This document shows positions 15,508 to 24,494 of a stretch of DNA of 64,000 nt, piece after piece. Position 1 is the first letter of the stretch. Each line of letters opens with the position of its first letter. The stretch covers positions 386,467-450,466 of the forward strand of contig NZ_KB911459.1 in the NCBI RefSeq assembly GCF_000383475.1. Reading direction: 5' to 3'. Source of the stretch: Microbacterium sp. 11MF. Its GTDB lineage: Bacteria; Actinomycetota; Actinomycetes; Actinomycetales; Microbacteriaceae. The translations under genes were made by a program, and so were the position numbers. The notes under the pieces were generated by a model, which saw only the letters and a program-made list of their open reading frames with translations, was not told the DNA's origin and did not search any database.

Positions 15508-16478
15508 ATGAACGAGGACGACGAGTTCCCGCGGCTGCACGGCCATGCGATCGACCCGACTGTTCTGGCCGAGGAAGGTGAGCCCTTCGACGACCTGGTC
15601 ACGCGGCACGGAGGCGATCCGCTCCCGGTCCCGCAGCCGAGCCGCTGGCGGGTGCTGAGGCAGCGCGGTGATGCGGTGGAGATCGGGGCGCCGGTCGACG
15701 CCGACCGGCGGCTGTGGCAGCTCGCGTCGGTGCGGCCGGGGGAGGAGGTCTGGCTGCTCGAGAAGCCGGAGCCCCTGTGCGCGCGCTACGCGGAACGCCG
15801 TCGTGGTGGCCGGCCGTGGCGCGGCCAGACGCGGGACCGGACGGCTACGCGATCGACATCGTGAACACCGGTGAGGTCCGGTGGGAGCCGGATGGTGATT
15901 CGTTCGACGTGGTCGGCACGGTGGCGGCGGTGGGCGACGCCTCGGTCTACATCGGCTGGGCGACGATGGGAGGCATGCGCGGCGTGCCGCTCGATCCGGG
16001 CGAGTATGCGCGCGTGCCCGTGCGCATCGAGGAGTCCGCCTGGGCAAAGCTGGCACCCGGCGAGCATGAACTGCACGCGCTGCTGGTGCCGTTGAGGGTG
16101 AAGAGCGAGCCGCTGCGGATCGGCGTCGCCCCGCAGACGATCCGCGTCGCTCAAATGTCGAACCGCTCGCGGGATAGTGGACGGCGCCTGCGGGCGATGG
16201 CGGACGATCTTCGCCGGCAGCGGGCGATTCAGGATGCCGTGCCCCGCCTCGCCGACATCGTCGCCGCCATCGACGGCACGACGGCGGAAGAGGATGCGGT
16301 CTCGGCGATCGAAGAGTTGCTCGGCGTGGACTCGGTCGCTGCCGAGGCGGTGTTTGCGGCATCCGTCAGCGATCTGCATCCCTCGTCGGCGGAGCGTCGG
16401 CGGGAGCGGATCGCGCACACCGAGCGGAGTCTCGAACGTGAGAGCTCCGGCGATGTCCGCCACACGGGGGAGGCGTGA
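15508..16478 (+). CDS. Hypothetical protein, split by a frameshift near 15833
   Basis: Two overlapping frames make one plausible 323-aa protein. The first frame (15508-15864) reads MNEDDEFPRLHGHAIDP...WLLEKPEPLCARYAERRRGG and then degenerates; the second continues GPDGYAIDIVNTGEVRWEPDGDSFDVVGTV... to 16478. Adding one G to the GGG at 15833-15835 joins them as QTRGPDGYAIDIV. The middle (about 115-215) looks like a beta-sandwich (VNTGEVRW, YIGWATMGGMRGVPLDPGEYARVPV), and the C-terminal 100 residues are helical. No family recognised. Either an assembly error or a disabled gene. Confidence 0.6.
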
Positions 16479-16524
16479 TGTCGTGCTCGCGGCTTAGCGT
16501 CGAGTCACGAGGAAGGAGCACGTG

Positions 16525-16767
16525 ATGACCGAGCAGAAGAATGAGACCCCGGTCGCGGTCTGGTATTTCATCGGGGCGACCTTCGCCGGCGCCCTGCCGA
16601 ACGTGTTGTTCCGCGACCTGGATGTGTGGGTCCGCGTGCTGTTCGTCGTTGTGGCGGTGTTGCTGCTGTTCGCCGGGTTCGTGCAGTTGCGGCGGGAGAC
16701 CGGGTGGGGCAAGAAGCCCACTGGTGAGGATCCGTCCTCACCCCCAGGACCGTCGAACGACGCCTGA
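16525..16767 (+). CDS. Small membrane protein
   Basis: 80 aa with two hydrophobic segments (VAVWYFIGATFAGALPNVLF; VWVRVLFVVVAVLLLFAGFVQL) and a polar Pro-rich tail. GGAAGGAG at 16511-16518 favours the ATG at 16525 over the GTG three bases earlier. Function unknown. Confidence 0.7.
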   Translation: MTEQKNETPVAVWYFIGATFAGALPNVLFRDLDVWVRVLFVVVAVLLLFAGFVQLRRETGWGKKPTGEDPSSPPGPSNDA

Positions 16768-16776
16768 GCGCGTCCG

Positions 16777-17748
16777 TCAGGCGCCGGTCTGCGGGAGGCG
16801 CGACTTTTTGAACTGGCCGAGGGCCAGCAGCAGAAGGATGACGGCGGCGCAGGCGAGCCAGCCGGGCCAGCTCAGCGGCGATGCCGCGAGCGGCTGCAGG
16901 TCGGGCGTCGAGACGAGGAACGCGAACCCCGCAGCGGCGTTGAAGGCGCCGTGGCCAAGGACGGCGGGCCACACGTTGCCGGACCGCAGGCGCAGCCAGC
17001 CGAGGAGGATGCCGAAGCTGAGGCATCCCATCACCATCAGGCCGACCCCGAACAGGTTGGGCTCGGCGAAGTTGTAGCCGAGCAGGATGATCGGCGCGTG
17101 CCAGAGGCCCCAGATCACGCCGATGATGAGCAGCGCCGGCCAGGTGCCGAGGGGGCGGAGTGCGGAGAGCAGCCAGCCGCGCCAGCCGAGCTCTTCGCCG
17201 AACGCCAGGAACGAGTTGATCACGGCGCCGACGGGGATGAAGGCGAGCTGGGTGATGACGAGCGCCGCCACCGGGATCTCGATGTCCGGCGTGCCGGCCG
17301 CCTCGAGCTGAGCGTCGAGGGCCGCGGCGAAGCCCGAGAAGTTCACGAGGTCGAGCTGCAGCGCGCCCGTCGCGGCGGCGATGAACGTGGCGAGCACCGG
17401 CACAACGACGGCGGTGGCGAGGCCCATGCCGAGCAGGCCGAAGAAGCGGCCGAGGGGCTTGATCGGGACGAGGGCGAGCATGCGCCAGGCCCGCCGTCCG
17501 GCTGTGCGGCGCAGGAAAAGGGTGACGATGAGCGCGGCGACGGCCGGCGTGAACATCATCACCGGCAGGAGCAGAGGTGCGATGGGGGTGGCGAGGCCGT
17601 CACCCGTCCAGAGGGGGAGCGTGACGAGCCAGGCGAGTCCGCACGCGATGACCGTGAACGCGATGACGGCGATCCACGGGACGGTGGTGGTTCCGCGCGT
17701 GTCCGGAGTGGTGGGGGCGGATGCCGCGGATGTGTGGTCCGTGCTCAT
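16777..17748 (-). CDS. CPBP-family intramembrane glutamic endopeptidase
   Basis: 323 aa, about eight TM helices. The three family motifs are present: EExxxR as FGEELGWRG (Glu185/Glu186, Arg190), WGLWHAP (FxxxH type, about 212-218) and HGAFNA (HxxxN/B type, near 275). Members (Rce1/CAAX homologues) cleave within the membrane, some in bacteriocin self-immunity. N-terminal 20 residues are Thr/Ser-rich and cytosolic. Standalone gene; substrate unknown. Confidence 0.92.
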   Translation of the reverse strand: MSTDHTSAASAPTTPDTRGTTTVPWIAVIAFTVIACGLAWLVTLPLWTGDGLATPIAPLLLPVMMFTPAVAALIVTLFLRRTAGRRAWRMLALVPIKPLGRFFGLLGMGLATAVVVPVLATFIAAATGALQLDLVNFSGFAAALDAQLEAAGTPDIEIPVAALVITQLAFIPVGAVINSFLAFGEELGWRGWLLSALRPLGTWPALLIIGVIWGLWHAPIILLGYNFAEPNLFGVGLMVMGCLSFGILLGWLRLRSGNVWPAVLGHGAFNAAAGFAFLVSTPDLQPLAASPLSWPGWLACAAVILLLLALGQFKKSRLPQTGA

Positions 17749-17865
17749 GGTGGGTGGCCTCCTGGTGGCGAGGTGCTTCCGCCGGTGTGGTCTTCGTGGG
17801 CGAGGGCGGTGGCACGCGATTCAGCCATCGCGCCCTCTTCGTTCCAACGTAACCGGCCGGCCGCG

Positions 17866-18681
17866 TTATCCGCAGGCCTCGAACACGTACGCCGGATCAT
17901 CCGGCGTGACGAGATCCCGATCCCGCAGAACGACGGATGCCGGTGTCTCGGGGTCGGCGCAGACCTCGTCCCACGGGCGGGGGAGGTTGTCGGTGTATTC
18001 GATGGCGAGGACGTGATCGCCGTAGACCTCGGTGTAGGCGGAGCACTCCTCGTAGGCCGCGCACTCCTCGACGACGGCGAAGTCGAAGCCGGCGCGCGAG
18101 TGGAGGAGGGACGCATCCTCGGCGGCGTTCTTCTGCCCGGCCGCGAGTCCGACGTCGTGCGCGGTGTCGACGAGCCGGGTCGCGAGGTCGAGCGCATCGT
18201 CGCGGCTGAGGGCGCCGTCGGTGCGGGTGTACGTGTCGAGGTTGTCGAACTCGACGGCGTCGAACCCGTCCGACGCGCAGTCGCGGATCCACGACCCGAC
18301 GATCTTCGCGATCTCGTCTGCCTTGCGCGTGTCGAGGATGACCTCGTCCGGCCAGTCCGGGTCGATGACCGGCTCGCCATCGTAATCGCGAAGCAGGAGG
18401 TCGTCGGGCCAGGCGTCCAGCTCGCCCGGCTGGGTCTGGAAGCCGTTGACGTAACAGACGGAGTAGAGGTCATCGACGGATGCCGCGGCCCGGTCACGCA
18501 CCACGATGTCGACGCCATCCGGTGGGTCGTAGGCGCCACCGAGCTGGTAGTCGAGTCGGCCCCCGGCGGGCGGCAGCTGCGGTCCCGCGGGCGGGTCGTG
18601 CGGCTGGGGTGACTGCCCGGCGCACCCGGTGAGCAGCAAAGCCGTGGCGGGGAGCAGGAGAAGTGCGCGCCGGACGGTCAT
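17866..18681 (-). CDS. Lipoprotein with GH114-type TIM-barrel (endo alpha-1,4-polygalactosaminidase-like)
   Basis: 271 aa. Signal peptide with lipobox LTGC (about residue 20), Pro-rich linker, then the Glyco_hydro_114 domain: ICYVNG-like strand (VCYVNGFQTQPGE), WPDEVILDTRK, the DGFDAVEFDNLDTY segment with probable catalytic Asp/Glu, and VEECAAYEECSAY. Family members hydrolyse or remodel galactosaminogalactan-type polymers at the cell surface. It converges on the tRNA gene that marks the island edge. Confidence 0.85.
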   Translation of the reverse strand: MTVRRALLLLPATALLLTGCAGQSPQPHDPPAGPQLPPAGGRLDYQLGGAYDPPDGVDIVVRDRAAASVDDLYSVCYVNGFQTQPGELDAWPDDLLLRDYDGEPVIDPDWPDEVILDTRKADEIAKIVGSWIRDCASDGFDAVEFDNLDTYTRTDGALSRDDALDLATRLVDTAHDVGLAAGQKNAAEDASLLHSRAGFDFAVVEECAAYEECSAYTEVYGDHVLAIEYTDNLPRPWDEVCADPETPASVVLRDRDLVTPDDPAYVFEACG

Positions 18682-18728
18682 GTCGCGAACCTACCGGACG
18701 CCGGGGGATCGGTAGACTCGACGGGCCA

Positions 18729-18803
18729 GCCTCTGTAGCTCAACGGAAGAGCAGTTCCGTCCTAAGGAAACGGTTGGGGGTTCGAGTCCCTCCAGGGGCA
18801 CCA
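18729..18803 (+). tRNA. tRNA-Arg (anticodon CCU)
   Basis: Cloverleaf checked by eye: acceptor GCCTCTG/CAGGGGC, D stem GCTC/GAGC, anticodon loop GTCCTAA (anticodon CCT, reads AGG), T arm GGGGG-TTCGAGT-CCCTC, discriminator A and encoded CCA. The anticodon stem has four good pairs and a terminal G-A mismatch. tRNA genes are preferred integration sites, and the accessory island begins just downstream. Confidence 0.95.
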
Positions 18804-19078
18804 CATCTTCGCTCCACCGCCTCATACAGGGAATGAGGCACGTCATCGCGCTGCGCTGAAGACTGTGCGGGAGCGTGTCTGGTCCGTCAGCGAGCGCCCG
18901 TAAGGCGTTCCTGCTGCGAGCAACAGATTCAACAGGTCTTGCGCGCCCGGGCCGCTCCGTAGTCGGATCGCGCTTCACCCGCTCCGTGCTCTGAGTCGCT
19001 GAACGACCCGCTTTCGAGCTCTGGACCGTAGCACTCCCGACCTCGCCGGATCGAGTCGTGCGGCGTACCGTCGTCATC
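18804..19078. other. Left junction of the island, no gene seen
   Basis: Between the tRNA-Arg gene and the PASTA-like remnant I find no supported coding sequence and no second copy of the tRNA 3' end here. Confidence 0.5.
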
Positions 19079-19200
19079 ATGGCCGATCGAGTCGCCGACC
19101 AGGTCGCCGTGCCCGATGTGTTCGGGATGCCCTTCAAAATTGGCCACGAGATCGCATGTACCGCTTGGCCCGACCGCGCCGTCACTCCGGATGTCGCGCA
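19079..19200 (+). pseudogene. PASTA-domain-like remnant
   Basis: From ATG 19079 the frame reads VAVPDVFGMPFKIGHEIAC, resembling the first strand-helix of a PASTA domain (VPDVVGM....A...). After about 40 residues the similarity fades and the frame runs into the methyltransferase gene. Probably a truncated small PASTA protein. Confidence 0.35.
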
Positions 19201-19280
19201 GTTGCTGCCGGACCGAGCGACCCCGTGGGCGCGTCGCTGGCCCTCATGTCAGACCTTCAGGACAGAATGGGAACGTGCCT

Positions 19281-20951
19281 ATGAACCTCGCCCTCGTCCC
19301 CGACACGGCGCAGCTCCGAAAGGCGCGCGGAGCATTTTTCACACCCGAAGCCATCGCCGAGTTTGTGACCAACTGGGCCGTCCGCAGCTCGTCCGACCTC
19401 GTCCTGGAACCATCGTGCGGTGAAGCCGCGTTCCTGACGCACGCTGTTAGCCGGATTCGCCAACTACAGACCGCGGAAGGCGTCCTCGAAATGGCCCCGC
19501 GAGTGGACGGCGTAGAGATCCACCCCGCTAGTGCAGCAGAAGCCGACCGGCTTGTGCGTGCAGCGGGTGGCGACCCGGGTATTCAGACCAGCGACTTCTT
19601 CCTCCTGGAACCGAGGCCCACCTACACGGCCGTCATCGGCAACCCGCCGTACATCAGGTACCAGGACTTCGCCGGTGAAGCCCGAGCGCGCAGTCGCGAG
19701 GCAGCCCTCCGGGCGGGCATAAACATGAGCGGTCTCGCCTCATCCTGGGCCGCGTTCACTGTGCACTCCGCGCTGATGCTTCAAAAGGGTGGGCGCCTCG
19801 GCCTGGTCATCCCCGCCGAACTGCTGAGCGTCAATTACGCCGCCGAGGTTCGCCGGTTCCTCTTCGAGAAGTTCTCGCGTGTGGACCTGGTCCTGTTCAC
19901 GGAGCGCGTGTTTCCGGAGGTTCAGGAGGAGGTCGTTCTTCTCCTCGCGGACGGATACGAGGAGGGTGGTACGAAGCACGCCTCCATCTACCAGGCGCAG
20001 AACGCAGCCGGGCTGTCGGAGACCCTCGCCGCTACAACTTGGACTCCGTCGGACCCTTCGGAAAAGTGGACGCCGTCACTGCTCTCACCTGCTGCTTTGA
20101 GCGTCTACAGCACGCTGCTTCACGGAGGCGACTTTACGACGCTCGAAACATGGGGCGACACAACGCTCGGCATGGTGACCGGCAACAACAAGTACTTCTC
20201 CCTCTCCCCGCAGAAGGTCGCAGACCTTGGCCTTGACGCCTCCGATCTCATCAAACTCAGCCCTCCCGGCAGCAGCCACCTTCGCGGCCTCGCATTCGGC
20301 ACCGAGGCTTGGAAGGCGCTCGGACTGAAGGGTTCGGCCACCTACCTCTTTCGCCCGGGCGACGACCCGAGCGACGCTGCCCGCGGGTATATCGCCGCGG
20401 GTGAGGCGACGAGCGTGCACACCGCGTACAAGTGTCGAGTGCGCAAGACGTGGTGGCAGGTGCCGCTGGTGAAGCCCGCCGACCTCTTCCTCACGTATAT
20501 GAACGCCGACACTCCGCGCATCACGACGAACGAGGCAAGGGCGCTGCACCTGAACTCGGTGCACGGCATATACCTCCAGCCGGAGCACCGCAGCCTCGGC
20601 CGCAAGTTGCTGCCAGTCGCGGCTCTCACGTCGATGACGCTCGTCGGCGCCGAGACAGTGGGACGTTCGTACGGTGGCGGCATGCTGAAAATAGAGCCCC
20701 GTGAGGCTGACCGACTCCCCGTTCCCTCCCCGGCCGTCGTCGAAGCGGCAACGGACGCACTCATCGCGATTCGTCCGCAACTCGCGACACGCCTGCGATA
20801 CGGTCGGCTCGTTGAGGCAGCGACGCTCGTCGATGACGTGCTCCTCGTAGGGGAACTGGGTATGAAGCGAAGTGATGTGAAGGCGCTCCGTGACGCGCAC
20901 GCCGAGCTGTCGGCTCGACGCACCGCTCGGAGTCAGCGTGTCGAGGCTTGA
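19281..20951 (+). CDS. N6-adenine-specific DNA methyltransferase (gamma class) of a restriction-modification system
   Basis: 556 aa. SAM-binding motif X GAFFTPEAIAEFV (about 18-30), motif I LEPSCGEAAFL (about 42-52), catalytic motif IV NPPY at 121-124 (IGNPPYIRYQ), then a C-terminal target-recognition region (about 300-520) of the type found in TaqI-like and Type IIG enzymes. It modifies adenine in host DNA; recognition sequence not predictable. I start at ATG 19281; the frame extends upstream without similarity. The next gene starts 14 bp before this stop and encodes a PD-(D/E)XK-like protein, so the two form an R-M pair. Confidence 0.9.
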   Translation: MNLALVPDTAQLRKARGAFFTPEAIAEFVTNWAVRSSSDLVLEPSCGEAAFLTHAVSRIRQLQTAEGVLEMAPRVDGVEIHPASAAEADRLVRAAGGDPGIQTSDFFLLEPRPTYTAVIGNPPYIRYQDFAGEARARSREAALRAGINMSGLASSWAAFTVHSALMLQKGGRLGLVIPAELLSVNYAAEVRRFLFEKFSRVDLVLFTERVFPEVQEEVVLLLADGYEEGGTKHASIYQAQNAAGLSETLAATTWTPSDPSEKWTPSLLSPAALSVYSTLLHGGDFTTLETWGDTTLGMVTGNNKYFSLSPQKVADLGLDASDLIKLSPPGSSHLRGLAFGTEAWKALGLKGSATYLFRPGDDPSDAARGYIAAGEATSVHTAYKCRVRKTWWQVPLVKPADLFLTYMNADTPRITTNEARALHLNSVHGIYLQPEHRSLGRKLLPVAALTSMTLVGAETVGRSYGGGMLKIEPREADRLPVPSPAVVEAATDALIAIRPQLATRLRYGRLVEAATLVDDVLLVGELGMKRSDVKALRDAHAELSARRTARSQRVEA

Positions 20952-21669
20952 GGACCGCCTATTAGCTGCCATTGCCGCTATCGGCGTCAAACCAGCCGAC
21001 ACCGATACGCAATCGAACAAGAAGAATTGGAACCAGCGGCTCTCAGACGGGCTTGCCCTCGCGATTGCCGCTGAGCTACGCGACCGGGGAATGAGCGGAG
21101 CTCTACCCGCTGGGCCCGGGCAGCTCGGGCTGTCGGGCGCTGAGCGAAGACTTGCGGGCGGAATCGGCGCGAAGAAGGTCGACGTCTCCTGGTCGACAGA
21201 AGAAAGTGGGTTGATCTTTGCGGTCAGCGTGAAGACCATCATGTTCCGGGATAAGGCGACCCGGAATTACCAGAAGAATCTCACCAATCGCCGCGGAGAT
21301 CTTCTGGTGGAGTCTGTGACTCTTCACCGGCGCTTCCCATACTCGGTACTCACAGCGTTCTTGTTCTTTGACGTGGGAGCCGAGCATGATGGGACCGGAC
21401 GCCGAAAGAGTACGTTTGAGAACGCCTTCCCCAGGTTGCGACTATTCACCAGACGTCCCGACCCCAGCGGCCGCGAGGAACAATTCGAGCGCTTCTACGT
21501 GCTACTCCTCGACTCCAACAGCTTTCAGCCCTCGCTGCGAGCTTTCGAGGTGCACGATAGAGAAAACGAGGTGGACCTTGATGCGGCACTCGATGATGTT
21601 GTGGAGCTCGTCGGCGAGCGGAACTTCGATCTGTATGACGGCACCGACGGTGTCATCAGGAGGACCTGA
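20938..21669 (+). CDS. PD-(D/E)XK-type restriction endonuclease, partner of the methyltransferase
   Basis: 243 aa from a GTG overlapping the methyltransferase gene by 14 bp. A candidate nuclease core is GAKKVDVSWSTEESGLIFAVSVKT: Asp82 on one strand and SVK (residues 97-99) on the next, a D-x(n)-SxK variant of PD-(D/E)XK, followed by a helix (RNYQKNLTNRRGDLLVE). Helical N-terminus (about 1-50). Gene order and coupling are the main support for a restriction role. Less GC-rich than the chromosome around it. Upstream GTG at 20890 is an alternative start. Confidence 0.7.
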   Translation: MSRLEDRLLAAIAAIGVKPADTDTQSNKKNWNQRLSDGLALAIAAELRDRGMSGALPAGPGQLGLSGAERRLAGGIGAKKVDVSWSTEESGLIFAVSVKTIMFRDKATRNYQKNLTNRRGDLLVESVTLHRRFPYSVLTAFLFFDVGAEHDGTGRRKSTFENAFPRLRLFTRRPDPSGREEQFERFYVLLLDSNSFQPSLRAFEVHDRENEVDLDAALDDVVELVGERNFDLYDGTDGVIRRT

Positions 21670-21903
21670 CTAGTTCGGTGTGTGCGTCGCCTCAAATGGT
21701 CGGCGGTTCCGGTGCAAGGGCCGGAGGACCCTGTCGAACTTGCGATGAATGCACGGTTTTGAGTCCATCTTGCGTGTCGCAGGGTCCGTAGAGAATTACG
21801 CACGCAGAGGGATTGAGGGAGTTGGCTCTCGGCTCCCCTGGCCACGACCGCCACTGTTCACGCAACCGATCTGGTCGGTGGTGATGACGATGTCGACAGA
21901 GCT

Positions 21904-23217
21904 TCATATCCCCCACTTCGTCAGCAACTCGTTGGCGAAGTCGCGCGCGGCGTCGCCATTCTTCTCTACCCACAACTGAGCAAGGCACGCGAGTGTATGT
22001 GGTCGCCCATAGCGCTCGCCGAGCAAGTTCACCCAATCGTGCGCGTCCTCCGACTCGAGGGTGTCGAGAAACCGCCCAAGGTCTGCAGGGTCTGCTCCCA
22101 ACCGTTCCGCGAGCAAACCGCGGTCGCCATCGAGACTCATGAACAGATCGTCGGGGTCGTCAGTTGTTGGCAGGAATTGCACTGGCCACTTGCCCTTCGC
22201 ACCGAATCGCGCGCGCTGGTCTCCGTCCGGCGCGACGGCAAAGTAGATCTCGGGCAGTGGCGGCTTCGGGAGATGGCGAACTATGTCTCCGAGGTACCCC
22301 TCACCGTTGCCCCATACGACAGCTGTCCTTCTACCCATCGAAGGTGAGTAGGAATGAAGCATTGCGCGTGCCAGATACCAGGCCGACTCGTCCTCGCAAA
22401 AGACAATGCGATCTACGGAAGCTCGCGTCAGGAGGTGGTCAGCTACCGCCGAATCACTTGCAGCGGTCTGCACTTGAGTGTGCCCCTGCTTATCGGTTTG
22501 AAGCAGAACGAACGCTTCCTGCTCGACCGCGCTCGCGATTAGCTCCTCGGAATGCGACGCGACCACCATCGTCCAGCGGCGTTGTAGGCAAAGACCGATG
22601 AGTCGATTCAACAAACCTTCGACTCCAACGGGTGGAAGGTAAGCATCTGGTTCATCGAGGAGCAAAGTGAGACCAGGCTCGCGGTACTGTTCGAGAATCC
22701 AGAACAGCATGTGCACAGAGTACTCGCCAAGGCCCATGTCTAGCGACGTGTAAGCCCGGTCTCGGTACGTCGTTCGAAAGTAGGGGACGAGAGGCTGCGT
22801 CCCTGACCACTTGAATCTCTCGGCCGCGCTAGGGTCATTCGGCTCGATTTCAAGTGAGAACCACTGGACTTCTTGGTAGCGGCGCCCGATAATCCGCCGG
22901 AGATCATCCCGACGCGTCGCGTCGGGACCGTCGGGGTCAAACTCCTCCGTCATCTCATCGATGTCGTCGCGGGAGCGAAGCACGATCATGGCCTGCTCGC
23001 AGAGGTGATGCAGGTCAATGTAGAGCGCGCTGGGTCCAAGGTCGGCCGCGATCTTGCGGAGGACGCGCGACTTCCCCGAACCGTTCTTGCCTCCGATCAC
23101 GAGGCAGGGCTGGTCTATGACCAGTTCAACTTCGTTCTCCAAGAGGACAGACTGAGGCGCCCGATCGTAGGCAGCGAGCAACTCTCCCCAAAGGAGCTCT
23201 TCCTTTGCCCGCCTCAC
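21904..23217 (-). CDS. AAA (ABC/OLD-like) ATPase with C-terminal TOPRIM-like domain
   Basis: 437 aa. ATPase half: Walker A GGKNGSGKS (42-50), ABC-type signature GLGEYS (about 162-167), Walker B TLLLDEPDAYLPP (about 185-191) and switch VVASHS (about 220). C-terminal half: VDRIVFCEDESAWYL with Glu at about 275, a glycine turn VVWGNGEG (about 300), then FAVAPDGDQ with Asp331/Asp333, the E...G...DxD order of a TOPRIM nuclease fold as in OLD-family and PARIS-type proteins. GTG at 23217 overlaps the DUF262 stop (GTGA), so the two are translationally coupled; the frame extends to 23250. Probable effector or sensor of a defence module. Confidence 0.8.
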   Translation of the reverse strand: MRRAKEELLWGELLAAYDRAPQSVLLENEVELVIDQPCLVIGGKNGSGKSRVLRKIAADLGPSALYIDLHHLCEQAMIVLRSRDDIDEMTEEFDPDGPDATRRDDLRRIIGRRYQEVQWFSLEIEPNDPSAAERFKWSGTQPLVPYFRTTYRDRAYTSLDMGLGEYSVHMLFWILEQYREPGLTLLLDEPDAYLPPVGVEGLLNRLIGLCLQRRWTMVVASHSEELIASAVEQEAFVLLQTDKQGHTQVQTAASDSAVADHLLTRASVDRIVFCEDESAWYLARAMLHSYSPSMGRRTAVVWGNGEGYLGDIVRHLPKPPLPEIYFAVAPDGDQRARFGAKGKWPVQFLPTTDDPDDLFMSLDGDRGLLAERLGADPADLGRFLDTLESEDAHDWVNLLGERYGRPHTLACLAQLWVEKNGDAARDFANELLTKWGI

Positions 23218-24422
23218 CGCTCGGACACATCCCGGATCGGCTCGCCCCACCGCACCTCATCGAGATACTCGGAGAGGTCCGCCTGGGTAGAGGTGTCCGA
23301 ATCGGTCCGAAGCGATTCCAGGAACCTCGATGACTGCTTCCTTTGCCGAGTACCAAAGGTGTGCTCGGAAAATAGGTGCACGGCTGCGTCGCGTATGACC
23401 ACTGACGACACGTCGGTCACCCGGTACGAAGCGCGGTCGTCGTACATCAGCACAACTTCATCGAACCGCGCGCTGGTTCCCGTGTTTGCGCCGCCCTGCC
23501 GCAGACGAAGGCGGGTCTCTTCGAACGAATGGAGGAGACCGGGGGGAAGCTCACCGGTGGTGTCGGGGGCCCAGTAAGCGTAGATCAGCCAGGTCTGTAG
23601 CGTTCCCTTATTGAACTTGATTCGAGTGTCTCCGGTGTCGATCTGAGCAAGCAACGTGGCGCCGGCGCGCCGCACTCCGTCGAGCGTGGCGTCCTCAAAC
23701 GCCTCGCCACGGTAAAAGGCCTCCACGGTGTTGTTGTTGATGTGGCTACGCAGGGAGTTGCGCTGAATCGCGACGCATACGCGCGCGATGATGTCGTCGT
23801 ACGCAAGGCGTTTGTTGGAGAAGCCGATGGTTTCCTGCGACAGCAACCCGTGTTCGATCATGTCATCGACGAGATTTCGCACTTGGTCACGCGCTGGGCC
23901 GTGCAGTGCGTTGCGCTTCTCAGAGGGCGTGAGGTTATACGACTGGTTGAGCCTAAAGAAGAGCTCGTTCGGTTCCTGGGGTTTGAAGTCGCGCAGTGTG
24001 ACAACTGACAACGCGAATCGCATGAACGCACGCTGACGGGCTTCGGGCATCTCCGAGTAGCGCAATCCGTGCAGGTCCGCGATGTCGGCGTCGATGGGAG
24101 GGATGGTTCCGTCAACGACGAACTCATCCTTCACGAAGTCGCGGATGGCGACGAGTCGCTGCTGGCCGTCCAGCAGGATCTCGTCCCCGTTCTCCTCCAC
24201 AACGATGTGCACGGCCGGGACGAACCAATTGCGCAGGATGGTGTCCACGAGCCGTTGCCGTCGTGGACCATTCCAGATCTCGCCACGCTGAAAATCGGGC
24301 TGCAGGTCCAGCTGTCCCCTACGAATCCTGCTGAGGATCGTCTCGATCTCGAGGTCAGACTTCTCCGCTCTCAAGCGCATCTCCTTGTCGGTCGCGCCGG
24401 CCATGGCGGTGGGGCGCCTCAT
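23214..24422 (-). CDS. DUF262-domain protein
   Basis: 402 aa. N-terminal DUF262 (GmrS-like, ParB/sulfiredoxin-fold) domain with the hallmark LLDGQQRL at 83-90 preceded by LDLQPDFQRGEIW and PAVHIVVEE; helical C-terminal region, but no DUF1524 HNH motif, so it lacks the nuclease half found in GmrSD and SspE. In those systems DUF262 binds nucleotides and gates DNA cleavage. Here the partner is the coupled AAA-TOPRIM protein. Start ATG 24422 (alternative 24404). Codon use is less GC-biased than the core genes. Confidence 0.85.
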   Translation of the reverse strand: MRRPTAMAGATDKEMRLRAEKSDLEIETILSRIRRGQLDLQPDFQRGEIWNGPRRQRLVDTILRNWFVPAVHIVVEENGDEILLDGQQRLVAIRDFVKDEFVVDGTIPPIDADIADLHGLRYSEMPEARQRAFMRFALSVVTLRDFKPQEPNELFFRLNQSYNLTPSEKRNALHGPARDQVRNLVDDMIEHGLLSQETIGFSNKRLAYDDIIARVCVAIQRNSLRSHINNNTVEAFYRGEAFEDATLDGVRRAGATLLAQIDTGDTRIKFNKGTLQTWLIYAYWAPDTTGELPPGLLHSFEETRLRLRQGGANTGTSARFDEVVLMYDDRASYRVTDVSSVVIRDAAVHLFSEHTFGTRQRKQSSRFLESLRTDSDTSTQADLSEYLDEVRWGEPIRDVSER

Positions 24423-24494
24423 TGGAGAATAGGGGACCGCCGCACGACTTCCGCCAAACCGCGCCGACCGCGACCCGTGAGACTCCGCGCACGC

